DNA of 64,000 nucleotides from Luteolibacter rhizosphaerae (GTDB lineage Bacteria; Verrucomicrobiota; Verrucomicrobiia; Verrucomicrobiales; Akkermansiaceae): the NCBI RefSeq assembly GCF_025950095.1, contig NZ_JAPDDR010000012.1, positions 1-64,000 on the forward strand. The letters run 5' to 3'. Both the position numbers and the translations under genes were made by a program. Shown piece after piece: positions 45,410-53,074 of this stretch (position 1 is the stretch's first letter; each line of letters opens with the position of its first letter). The notes beneath the pieces are model-generated. The model saw only the letters and a list, made by a program, of their open reading frames with translations, did no database searches and was not told the DNA's origin.

Positions 45410-46183
45410 ATGAACCGCCGCACTTGGGTCACTCTGGTAGCCGTGCTCGCGGCTGGGAGCATAGGCTTCTTCACAGGCCGCCAGACCCCATCCGCCACTC
45501 CCGCCTCATCAGCGCCAAGAGCCCCTCTGATCGGCATCGCTAGCGTAAATGGGGACGCCTACGTGCAGGCGATCCGGGAGGCCGGAGGCATCCCCGTGAT
45601 TCTGCCGGATCACGCCGGGGGTGACACCGAGCTCGCGGATTACTTGGAGAGGCTGGATGGGCTGCTCCTACCGGGCGGAGCCGATATTCCACCCGCGGAG
45701 TATGGAGAAGCTGCCCACCCGACCGTCGAGCCGCTTGATCCGAACCGCTTCGGTTTCGAGAAGGTGTTGGGCAGGGCCTGGATCGAGCAGACCGACAAGC
45801 CCCTGCTCGGCATCTGCTTGGGAAGCCAGTGGATCAATGTCCTTCATGGCGGCTCGCTGGTGCAGGACATCCCAAGCGAAAAGGGCGGCAACCACCGCGG
45901 CACCACTCACACCGTGAAGCTGGAGCCCGGCACCCGACTCCACAAGATCTACGGCGATGCGGAGTTCGAAGTGAACTCATGGCACCATCAAGCCGTGGAT
46001 GGCCTCGGCTCCAAGTTGCGTGTTGCCGCCATCAGTTTGGACGGCGTGATCGAGGCTACCGAATCCATCGACCCGGACCGCTTCCTGATCGGCGTGCAGT
46101 GGCATCCGGAGAAGATGCTACCGGATGAGCGCCAAGCTCGGCTGCTGAAGGCCTTCGTTGAAGCATCCAAGGAGAAGCCCTAG
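45410..46183 (+). CDS. Class C26 glutamine amidotransferase-like hydrolase with signal anchor
   Basis: 257 residues. N-terminal membrane anchor or signal (WVTLVAVLAAGSIGFF), then a gamma-glutamyl hydrolase/PuuD-like domain: LDGLLLPGGADIPPAEYG, nucleophile Cys in LLGICLGSQ, and the His-Glu pair in GVQWHPE. PuuD removes glutamate from gamma-glutamyl-GABA; the export signal here argues for another gamma-glutamyl substrate outside the cytoplasm. Ends convergent with the next gene with four bases of overlap. Confidence 0.85.
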   Translation: MNRRTWVTLVAVLAAGSIGFFTGRQTPSATPASSAPRAPLIGIASVNGDAYVQAIREAGGIPVILPDHAGGDTELADYLERLDGLLLPGGADIPPAEYGEAAHPTVEPLDPNRFGFEKVLGRAWIEQTDKPLLGICLGSQWINVLHGGSLVQDIPSEKGGNHRGTTHTVKLEPGTRLHKIYGDAEFEVNSWHHQAVDGLGSKLRVAAISLDGVIEATESIDPDRFLIGVQWHPEKMLPDERQARLLKAFVEASKEKP

Positions 46184-46617
46184 CCCGCCAGCTTCGCCAG
46201 CTCGCCTTCATATTGCGCTAGCTCGAACTCGAAAGGACCGAAGCCGGAGTAGTCCCAGTCGCGGAAGGGCTGTTGGAATCCGCTCCAACGGACGCGATCT
46301 CCCGTGATTTCGATTCGGACGGCCAGTGGCCAACAATCCGGCCAACCGCAATCGCATCCGAGCAAGGCTACCGAGTTCTCCGGCACCCCGCAGCCACCAC
46401 ACTTCTCCCCCATGAGTTCCTCCCGGCCCGCCAAGAGCGCGGGGTCATAGGCACCCGCCAAATCCCCGTCGCTCTCTCGCCGGGCTAAGGGCATCTCAAA
46501 CGCCTTGATCCTTTCGAGCAAGGGCTCGCCGTCGATCAGAACACACCAGCCGTGCGTCTCCCGTCCGGAATCCCACTTCGCCCTGTATGCGAATCTCTCC
46601 AATATGAGTCGGTTCAT
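46180..46617 (-). CDS. Hypothetical protein with a C-x-C-x4-C cluster
   Basis: 145 residues from the ATG at 46617; the upstream extension overlaps a terminator hairpin. Central Cys-rich segment: EKCGGCGVPENSVALLGCDC followed by GWPDCWPL, five to six cysteines likely to bind a metal or form a zinc ribbon-like turn. The C-terminal part (RVRWSGFQQPFRDWDYSGFG) is aromatic-rich. Similar short proteins with G-C-D-C-G occur widely as hypotheticals; no function known to me. Confidence 0.6.
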   Translation of the reverse strand: MNRLILERFAYRAKWDSGRETHGWCVLIDGEPLLERIKAFEMPLARRESDGDLAGAYDPALLAGREELMGEKCGGCGVPENSVALLGCDCGWPDCWPLAVRIEITGDRVRWSGFQQPFRDWDYSGFGPFEFELAQYEGELAKLAG

Positions 46618-46643
46618 TCGACAGAAGCTCGTCCCGAATATAG

Positions 46644-46684
46644 CAAGGGCCGGTGTTCCCTGGCAATGGAAACGCCGGCCCTTG
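46644..46684 (-). terminator. Hairpin terminator after the SDR gene
   Basis: 10-bp stem CAAGGGCCGG (46644-46653) with CCGGCCCTTG (46675-46684) and an inner GTTCCC/GGAAAC-type pairing, 15 bases past the SDR stop. No T-tract, so the strength is unclear. Confidence 0.5.
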
Positions 46685-46698
46685 ATCACCGATCGATC

Positions 46699-47439
46699 TC
46701 AAGCGATCGCCCCGCCATCGACCGTGATGGTCGTGCCGGTGATTTGTTTGCCACCCGGACCGGCAAGAAAGACAACCGCAGCAGCGATGTCCTCAGGAGT
46801 TCCGTACTGGCCCAGCGACATCGCGCTTTTCTGGAATTCAGCACCCTCGCCATTGGCTGGATTCATGTCCGTGTCGGTGGAGCCCGGCTGAACAAGGTTC
46901 ACGGTGATGCCCTTGGGCCCGAGTTCACGGGACAAGCCCGCCGTCAGGGAGCGCAGCGCCGATTTCGTGGCGGAGTAAACGGTCACGCCGCCGAAGGGGA
47001 CCCGCTCGCCCAAACCGCTGCCGATGCTGATGATACGGCCGCCGCTGGTGAGATGAGGGATGGCCGCTTGGCTGGCCAGGATCACTCCGCGCACGTTGAC
47101 GTTCAGGAGCGCGTCGATGTCCTCAAGGGAAATCTCCTCAAAGCTGCCTTGGCGTGCGATTCCCGCATTGTTCACGAGGATGTCCAAGCCCCCGAGGGCC
47201 GCAACCGTCTGATCGATCGAACTGCGGACCGCTTGGGGATCCGCGCTGTTCGCCGCGAAGGCCACGGCCTTGCCACCGGCGGCTTCGATTTCCTTGACCA
47301 CTTCCCCGGCCTTATCCGCCGAGCGCTCGTAGGTGATCGCCACGCTCGCGCCTTCCGCGGCCAAAGCTTTCGCGATTGCCGCGCCGATTCCACGGCTTGC
47401 TCCCGTGACCAATGCCCGTTTTCCTGTCAATGTACTCAT
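46699..47439 (-). CDS. Short-chain dehydrogenase/reductase
   Basis: 246 residues. Classical SDR: TGASRGIGAAIA (13-24), VNNAG, active site S-x12-Y-x3-K with SIGSG and VYSATKSAL, and C-terminal GTTITVDGG. Closest in look to FabG-like 3-oxoacyl-ACP reductases, but its placement opposite a TetR regulator and away from fatty acid genes suggests an inducible reductase for a xenobiotic or small metabolite. Divergently transcribed from tetR with shared repeats between. Confidence 0.88.
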   Translation of the reverse strand: MSTLTGKRALVTGASRGIGAAIAKALAAEGASVAITYERSADKAGEVVKEIEAAGGKAVAFAANSADPQAVRSSIDQTVAALGGLDILVNNAGIARQGSFEEISLEDIDALLNVNVRGVILASQAAIPHLTSGGRIISIGSGLGERVPFGGVTVYSATKSALRSLTAGLSRELGPKGITVNLVQPGSTDTDMNPANGEGAEFQKSAMSLGQYGTPEDIAAAVVFLAGPGGKQITGTTITVDGGAIA

Positions 47440-47450
47440 GGTATTTCTGT

Positions 47451-47521
47451 ATCGTTCGACACAAAATTCATATCGGCTTGCGGGAGCCCGTCAACCGATT
47501 TATAGATCGATCGACACAAAA
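47451..47521. promoter_or_regulatory. Direct-repeat operator candidate between SDR and TetR genes
   Basis: ATCGTTCGACACAAAA (47451-47466) recurs as ATCGATCGACACAAAA (47506-47521), 55 bp apart with one mismatch. The second copy contains the palindrome CGATCG and abuts the tetR start. Placement in the divergent gap fits autoregulation by the TetR protein and repression of the SDR gene. Confidence 0.55.
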
Positions 47522-47529
47522 ATCGTTTC

Positions 47530-48135
47530 ATGAGCGACAAGACCACAACCCGCGGACGCCCTCGTTCGTTCGATCGCAGCGCCGCTCTGGAAGCGGCCAT
47601 GCGGGTGTTCTGGCAAAAGGGCTTCACCGCCGCCTCCATGAATGACCTGTGCGCAGCCATGGAAATCGGGTCGCCCAGCCTCTATGCCGCTTTCGGTAGC
47701 AAGGAGCAGCTCTACGCGGAGGCGATCCGCCACTACGGAGCCATGGGGATACCAAAGCTCAGCCACGCCTTGGAATCCGCCCCGACCGCGAAGCTCGGCA
47801 TCGAGGCTTTCCTCAGGCTCTCCGCCCGTTCCCTTTCCTGCCCGGAGCATCCTCTCGGCTGCATGGTGGTGCTATCGGCGGTTCCCAGTGAGGGTATTGC
47901 CAGCCTCGCGGACCAAGTTTTGGAGGCGCGACAAGGATCATTGCAGCTGCTTGAAGCTCGCCTTCAGCGAGGAATCAGGGAGGGCGAGCTTCCCAAGACC
48001 ACGAAGGTCAAGGCTTTGGCCCGCTTCTTCGTCACGGTCCAGCAGGGCATGTCCATTCAGGCCCGGGATGGGGCGAGTGCAAAGGAGCTGGATGCCGTGG
48101 CAAGCGCCGCCATGCGTGCTTGGCCTGCGGATTGA
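47530..48135 (+). CDS. TetR family transcriptional regulator
   Basis: 201 residues. Helix-turn-helix at the N-terminus (FTAASMNDLCAAMEIGSPSL, then YAAFGSKEQLYAEAI), then an all-helical ligand domain with a Cys pair (LSCPEHPLGC). The HTH with SPSLYAAFGSKE matches the subgroup that controls neighbouring reductases. Divergent from the SDR gene, whose expression it probably represses. Confidence 0.9.
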   Translation: MSDKTTTRGRPRSFDRSAALEAAMRVFWQKGFTAASMNDLCAAMEIGSPSLYAAFGSKEQLYAEAIRHYGAMGIPKLSHALESAPTAKLGIEAFLRLSARSLSCPEHPLGCMVVLSAVPSEGIASLADQVLEARQGSLQLLEARLQRGIREGELPKTTKVKALARFFVTVQQGMSIQARDGASAKELDAVASAAMRAWPAD

Positions 48136-48153
48136 GAGCCCTGCCGAGCTAAC

Positions 48154-48182
48154 TTGACGATCAAAAGCGGGACGACATAACA
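48154..48182 (+). promoter_or_regulatory. Possible promoter of the 48206 gene
   Basis: TTGACG, 17-nt spacer, ATAACA; the predicted start is about 17 bases before the ATG. The -10 is weak. Confidence 0.35.
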
Positions 48183-48205
48183 TCCCGGGACTCTTCCGCC
48201 CTTCC

Positions 48206-48787
48206 ATGGAGAACAATCCTTACGCCGCTCCCGCCGCTCCTCTCGACTATACCCCGCCTGGATCCAATGAGGCTGAAATTATCCGTCGCGATCACATCAA
48301 GCACGAGGCCTCGGTGAAAGGGATTGGCAGTTTGTGGCTCATCGGCTCGGTTTTCTTCGTCTTGGCAGCCATCGGCGGCCTATTTGCGACCGGGGCATCC
48401 GAGATCGCAGGAGCAGCGATGGGGATTTCGGGCCTCCTCTTGCTGCTCGGGATCTTAGGTTTCTGGGTGGCCTTCGGCATCCGCAGGCTGAACCCCGCGG
48501 CTCGCATCGTTGGCGGGATTCTGACCGGCATCAGCGTGGTGCTCTCAATCTTCTCACTGCCCCAGAGTGTTATCGGCCTCCTGATCAATGCTTACATCCT
48601 GAGCATCCTCTTCTCCAAGAAGGGCAGCATGGTCTTCAGCCCGAGCTATAAGGACATCATCGCCGTCACGCCCCACATCAGATACCGGACACCGCTGATC
48701 GTCTGGATCATTCTCGGGCTCTTTGTCCTCTTGATCGTTGGCGGACTTGCGGCGGCTTTCTTCATGAGCCCGAGCGGAGGGATCTGA
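48206..48787 (+). CDS. Multi-spanning membrane protein, hypothetical
   Basis: 193 residues. N-terminal NPYAAPAAP, a start shared by many planctomycete and verrucomicrobial membrane proteins, then four or five membrane segments (IGSLWLIGSVFFVLAAIGGLF-like first; AAMGISGLLLLLGILGFW; IVGGILTGISVVLSIF; IVWIILGLFVLLIVGGL). No enzymatic motif. Function unknown; likely an inner membrane protein. Transcribed from its own promoter. Confidence 0.65.
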   Translation: MENNPYAAPAAPLDYTPPGSNEAEIIRRDHIKHEASVKGIGSLWLIGSVFFVLAAIGGLFATGASEIAGAAMGISGLLLLLGILGFWVAFGIRRLNPAARIVGGILTGISVVLSIFSLPQSVIGLLINAYILSILFSKKGSMVFSPSYKDIIAVTPHIRYRTPLIVWIILGLFVLLIVGGLAAAFFMSPSGGI

Positions 48788-48852
48788 TCCGGCAAGGATT
48801 CACGAATATCCCCTATCCACCCCGACAGGTCCGGTACAAGCTTGGTGCCGAC

Positions 48853-50112
48853 ATGGAGTTCAACGCCGTCGCCATCCTGATCCTCGTGGCCCTCTTCGCC
48901 CTGTGGAAGCTGGATTTCATCGCCACCCTGCTCAACCTCAAGGCGCTGTCTCCGGACCTTCCGAAGGAGTTCACCGACGTTTTCGACGCCGAGCGCTACG
49001 CCAAGTCCCAAGCCTACACCCGCGAGTCGGCCCGCTTCGAGATCATCCACTCGATCTTCTCGCTGACGGTCCTGTTGGTTTTCTGGACCCTCGGCGGCTT
49101 CGGCTGGTTGGATGGGTTTTCGCGCGGGCTGGTATCCGGGGAGATCCCGGCCGGATTGCTTTTCCTCGGGCTGCTCTTCATCGGGCACACCCTCATTCAC
49201 CTCCCTTTCTCCATCTACGACACTTTCGTGATCGAGGAGAAGTTCGGCTTCAACAAGACCACTCCGAAGACCTTCGTCATCGATCAGATCAAGGGCCTCG
49301 TACTTGCCGCTCTGTTAGGCCTGCCACTCGCCGCTGGCATCCTGTGGATCTTCGGGAATGTCTCGAACGCCTGGCTCTGGGCCTGGGGCTTCTTCGTCAC
49401 CTTCCAACTCTTTCTCACCTGGCTGGCGCCCACTCTGATCCTGCCCTTGTTCAACAAGTTTACCCCCATGGCCGATGGTCCGCTGCGCCAGGCGATCGAG
49501 GCGATGGCCCGCAAGTGCGGATTCCCGCTCGGAGAGATCTCCGTGATGGACGGATCGAAGCGCTCGACCAAGGCGAACGCATTCTTCACCGGCTTCGGCA
49601 AGAACAAGAAGATCGCCCTTTACGACACCTTGATCGAGGAGCAGACGCAGGACGAACTCGTCGCCGTGCTCGCCCATGAGATCGGCCACTTCAAGCTGAA
49701 GCATATCGTTCAGCGCCTCGCCGTATCGATCCTGCAGGCGGCGGTGCTCGTCTACCTGCTGGGATTAGTGATCGGTGGTGGAGCCTTCTCCCGGGAGCTC
49801 TTCGATGCCTTCGGAGTCGAGCAGATCTCACCCCATGTCGGTCTGGTGCTCTTCGGTATCCTCTTCGCGCCTGCCAGCCGCCTGCTCGGCATCGCGGCCA
49901 ACGCATGGTCCCGCAAGCATGAGTTCGAAGCCGATGCCTTCGCCGCAAAGGCGACAGGTGAATCCGAATCTCTCGTATCCGCCCTCAAAAAACTCTCCGC
50001 GAAGAATCTCTCGAATCTCACCCCCCACCCCTTCCGGGTTTTCCTCGATCATTCCCATCCGCCGGTGCTGGTGCGAATCCATGCCCTCCGTTCGCTTCCG
50101 TTTGGAACCTGA
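48853..50112 (+). CDS. M48 family CAAX prenyl protease-like (Ste24) metallopeptidase
   Basis: 419 residues with about six membrane segments. Zinc motif HEIGH (275-279) inside LAHEIGHFKLKH and the third ligand in KHEFEADAFAAK, both typical of Ste24. Also WLAPTLILPLFNKFTP before the catalytic domain. In bacteria these cut membrane-protein segments in quality control; no prenylation is implied. Next gene starts 28 bases on. Confidence 0.9.
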   Translation: MEFNAVAILILVALFALWKLDFIATLLNLKALSPDLPKEFTDVFDAERYAKSQAYTRESARFEIIHSIFSLTVLLVFWTLGGFGWLDGFSRGLVSGEIPAGLLFLGLLFIGHTLIHLPFSIYDTFVIEEKFGFNKTTPKTFVIDQIKGLVLAALLGLPLAAGILWIFGNVSNAWLWAWGFFVTFQLFLTWLAPTLILPLFNKFTPMADGPLRQAIEAMARKCGFPLGEISVMDGSKRSTKANAFFTGFGKNKKIALYDTLIEEQTQDELVAVLAHEIGHFKLKHIVQRLAVSILQAAVLVYLLGLVIGGGAFSRELFDAFGVEQISPHVGLVLFGILFAPASRLLGIAANAWSRKHEFEADAFAAKATGESESLVSALKKLSAKNLSNLTPHPFRVFLDHSHPPVLVRIHALRSLPFGT

Positions 50113-50140
50113 TACCTAGCAATTCGTAAGCTCCTCTTTC

Positions 50141-51157
50141 ATGTACTCCGCCGATCCTACCCGCTACAATGGCCGTATGCCGTACCGCCGCTGCGGTGAC
50201 TCAGGACTGCTGCTGCCCCAGATTTCCCTCGGCTGCTGGCATAACTTCGGCCACGTCGACGATCAGATCGAGGCCCGCGCGATCCTGCGCCGCGCCTTTG
50301 ATCGGGGCATCACCCACTTCGATCTGGCCAACAACTATGGTCCGCCTCCTGGCAGTGCGGAGGAGAACGTCGGCCGCATCCTGTCGGAGGACTTCGCCGC
50401 CCACCGCGACGAGCTCATCATCTCCTCGAAGGCCGGCCACGACATGTGGCAGGGTCCCTACGGCGAATGGGGTTCGCGCAAGCACCTGCTTTCCTCACTC
50501 GACCAGTCGCTCAAGCGCCTGCGTCTCGACTACGTGGACATCTTCTACTCCCACCGTCCGGACCCGAACACGAACCTGGAGGAGACGATGTCCGCCCTTG
50601 CGACCGCGGTGCAATCCGGCCGGGCGCTCTACGTGGGGATCTCCAAGTATCCGCTGAAGATGCTCAAAAAGGCGGTGAAGATCCTGAAGGACATGGGTGT
50701 CCGCTGCCTGATCTATCAACCGCCCTACTCAATCCTGAACCGCTGGCCGGAAGCCGAAGGCATCCACGAATGGCTCGAAGACAAGGGCATCGGTTCGATC
50801 GTTTTCAGCCCCTTGGCGCAAGGGATGCTCACGAACAAGTATGTCGACGGCATCCCGGAAGGATCCCGTGCCGCACGTTCCGAGGGCTTCCTCCAGACCG
50901 CCCAAGTGGAGGCCCAACGCGAAAAGCTCCGTGCGCTCCATCAACTCGCCAGCGAGCGTGGTCTGAGCCTCCAGCACCTGGCCCTGCGCTGGGCGCTCGA
51001 TCAGCAGGGAGTCACCTCCGCGATCATCGGCGCCCGCACCGTCGCCCAATTGGATGACTCCCTCGCCGCCATGGCCGCCCCCGAACTTGATCGGGAAGCT
51101 CTCGAGCTGATCGACTCCATCTCCCCCGCGGTGAAGAAGGAGGACGCCGAAGGCTAG
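50141..51157 (+). CDS. Aldo/keto reductase, YghZ-like
   Basis: 338 residues. Opens MYSADPTRYNGRMPYRRCGD, then LGCWHNFG, FDLANNYGPPPGSAEENVG, ISSKAGHDMWQGPYGEWGSR and a late VTSAIIGARTVAQLDD. Catalytic tetrad fits (Asp/Tyr in DLANNYG, Lys in SSKAG). Matches the YghZ group (L-glyceraldehyde 3-phosphate/methylglyoxal reductase, NADPH). A detoxifying role is likely. Confidence 0.92.
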   Translation: MYSADPTRYNGRMPYRRCGDSGLLLPQISLGCWHNFGHVDDQIEARAILRRAFDRGITHFDLANNYGPPPGSAEENVGRILSEDFAAHRDELIISSKAGHDMWQGPYGEWGSRKHLLSSLDQSLKRLRLDYVDIFYSHRPDPNTNLEETMSALATAVQSGRALYVGISKYPLKMLKKAVKILKDMGVRCLIYQPPYSILNRWPEAEGIHEWLEDKGIGSIVFSPLAQGMLTNKYVDGIPEGSRAARSEGFLQTAQVEAQREKLRALHQLASERGLSLQHLALRWALDQQGVTSAIIGARTVAQLDDSLAAMAAPELDREALELIDSISPAVKKEDAEG

Positions 51158-51158
51158 G

Positions 51159-51195
51159 CAGAATGAAGAATGCGGAATTCCCGAATGCCGAATGA
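51159..51195. repeat. Degenerate intergenic repeat after the aldo/keto reductase
   Basis: ATGAAGAATGCGGAATTCCC followed by GAATGCCGAATG: near-tandem GAATGCGGAAT units, the same style as the repeats at 2385-2447 and 57376-57486. No coding frame uses it. Confidence 0.55.
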
Positions 51196-51328
51196 CTTGC
51201 GAAGAGTAAAGGTGCGGAGCGCGCACCGGCTTCATGTTCGACTCCCGGCATCCGGGGATTCATCATCCGACACTTTCTCGGAACAAGTCCCGAAGATCAT
51301 CCTCGCTGGCACCCGCAGAAACACCCAT

Positions 51329-51356
51329 TTGACAGGGGGATATTGCCCCCTATTTT
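51329..51356 (+). promoter_or_regulatory. Strong promoter of the KamA-family gene with palindrome in the spacer
   Basis: TTGACA (51329-51334), 16-nt spacer, TATTTT (51351-51356). The spacer GGGGGATATTGCCCCC has five-base G/C arms and could be an operator. The predicted transcription start falls about 5 bases before the annotated ATG at 51369, so the message would be nearly leaderless unless translation begins at the in-frame ATG at 51438. Confidence 0.6.
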
Positions 51357-51368
51357 CGCGGAACCCCG

Positions 51369-52571
51369 ATGGGCCAACCAACCGACCTCGACCCCGTTTT
51401 CCGCTCCCATGCACCAGGCTACTGGCCGGCGGAGGCGATGACCGAATGGCACGATGCCACCTGGCAGCTCAAGAACCGTGTTTCCTCGCTGTCTGCCCTT
51501 GAAGCCCGCATCGACCTCACGGACGAGGAGAGAGCTGGCGTTCTGCTCGCTGGCAACAAGCTGGCGATGTCGATCACTCCGCATTTCTTCAATCTGATCG
51601 ATCCAAACGATCCGAACTGCCCGATCCGACGACAGGTCATCCCGAGGATGGAAGAAGGCTGGGATGCTCCCGAGGAAATGGCTGACCCCTGCGGGGAAGA
51701 CTCCCACATGCCGGTGCCCGGTCTCGTGCACCGCTATCCGGACCGCGTGCTCTTCCTCGTCACGGACCGCTGCGCGTCCTACTGCCGCTACTGCACACGC
51801 TCGCGGGTGGTTTCCGGAGTAGGCGAGCAGCACTTGGAGACGCAATGGGAAGCCGCTTTCAAATACCTAGAAGAGCACACTGGGGTCCGCGATGTCCTGC
51901 TCTCCGGTGGTGATCCCCTCCTCTTCTCGGACGCGAAGCTGGAGAAGATCCTCAGCCGTCTCCGCGCCATCCCGCACATCCAGTTCCTGCGCATCGGCTC
52001 GCGGATCCCGATCTTCCTTCCGCAGCGCATCACACCGGCGCTGTGCGACATGCTGAAGAAGTATCACCCGCTCTTCATCTCCGTTCACACCAATCACCCC
52101 CGCGAACTCACGCTGGAGGTGAAGGAAGGGCTTGGCCGTCTCGCCGATGCCGGTATCCCGCTGGGCAATCAGAGCGTGCTGCTTAAGGGAGTCAACGACT
52201 CGGTGGAGATCCAGAAGGCTCTCGTCCACAAGTTGCTCATGTGCCGTGTGCGGCCTTACTATCTTTATCAGTGCGATCTGATCCGGGGTTCCTCTCACCT
52301 CCGCACCTCCGTGTCGAAGGGTGTGGAGATCATCGAGGGCCTGCGCGGTCACACCACCGGCTACGCCATCCCGCAGTTCGTGATCGATGGCCCCGGTGGC
52401 GGTGGCAAGATCCCGCTGAATCCGAACTACGTCGTCCATCGCGATCATGAGAAGACCGTGCTGAGGAACTACGAGGGAGAGATCTTCGAGTATCCCGAGC
52501 CGACCCAGATTCCCTCGCAGGAGCTGGCACGGCTGAAGGATTGCGCGACCGGAATCGGCTGCGGAAGCTGA
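51369..52571 (+). CDS. KamA family radical SAM protein (lysine 2,3-aminomutase-like)
   Basis: 400 residues from the ATG at 51369. Radical SAM cluster Cys135, Cys139, Cys142 in [14 protein letters not shown], then [11 protein letters not shown] and [15 protein letters not shown], with [17 protein letters not shown] near the end. That last motif is the usual KamA/EpmB signature. Lacks neighbours such as kamD/E of lysine fermentation or epmA/efp, so it may be either an amino acid aminomutase or EpmB-like. The first 23 residues are not clearly conserved; ATG at 51438 ([14 protein letters not shown]) is an alternative start preceded by GGAGG. Confidence 0.85.
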   Translation: MGQPTDLDPVFRSHAPGYWPAEAMTEWHDATWQLKNRVSSLSALEARIDLTDEERAGVLLAGNKLAMSITPHFFNLIDPNDPNCPIRRQVIPRMEEGWDAPEEMADPCGEDSHMPVPGLVHRYPDRVLFLVTDRCASYCRYCTRSRVVSGVGEQHLETQWEAAFKYLEEHTGVRDVLLSGGDPLLFSDAKLEKILSRLRAIPHIQFLRIGSRIPIFLPQRITPALCDMLKKYHPLFISVHTNHPRELTLEVKEGLGRLADAGIPLGNQSVLLKGVNDSVEIQKALVHKLLMCRVRPYYLYQCDLIRGSSHLRTSVSKGVEIIEGLRGHTTGYAIPQFVIDGPGGGGKIPLNPNYVVHRDHEKTVLRNYEGEIFEYPEPTQIPSQELARLKDCATGIGCGS

Positions 52572-52609
52572 GGCCACCCCTGACGCCACTGGAATATGGT
52601 ACAAAGTGC

Positions 52610-53074
52610 ATGGAGCGCCGGACCTTCGCTACCGCTTCGTCATCGACATGGCCTGCCTCGCCGGGTGAAAAAGGCCGCGTGAGAATCCAGCGCGCGGGAT
52701 CGCAGGCATCCACCAAAGGACCGGCCGAATGGTTCACCGGAACCGTTCGGATCGATCCCTTGTTCCAGCCGAGTGCCCCCGCGCGCACTGGAGCGACGCA
52801 GGTCACCTTCGAGCCCGGTGCCCGCACAGCATGGCATACCCATCCGCTCGGCCAGACGATCATCGTCACTTCCGGCTGCGGCCGGGCCCAGTGCGAGGGC
52901 GGGGCCATCGAAGTGATCCGTCCCGGGGATGTGGTCTGGTTCCCCCCGGGCGTGAAGCACTGGCATGGTGCCGGGCCGGAAACCGCGATGACCCATATCG
53001 CGATCCACGAGGCACTCGACGGCAAGACCGTCGATTGGCTTGAGCCGGTTAGTGACGAGGACTACGCAGCCTAG
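52610..53074 (+). CDS. Cupin-domain protein
   Basis: 154 residues from the ATG at 52610; a longer frame would overlap the KamA gene. Cupin motif 1 [17 protein letters not shown] (metal ligands in H-T-H) and motif 2 [16 protein letters not shown] with the final His. One cupin domain, similar to the small quercetinase-like or carboxymuconolactone-decarboxylase-associated cupins. Substrate unknown. Ends convergent with the next gene (four bases shared). Confidence 0.82.
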   Translation: MERRTFATASSSTWPASPGEKGRVRIQRAGSQASTKGPAEWFTGTVRIDPLFQPSAPARTGATQVTFEPGARTAWHTHPLGQTIIVTSGCGRAQCEGGAIEVIRPGDVVWFPPGVKHWHGAGPETAMTHIAIHEALDGKTVDWLEPVSDEDYAA

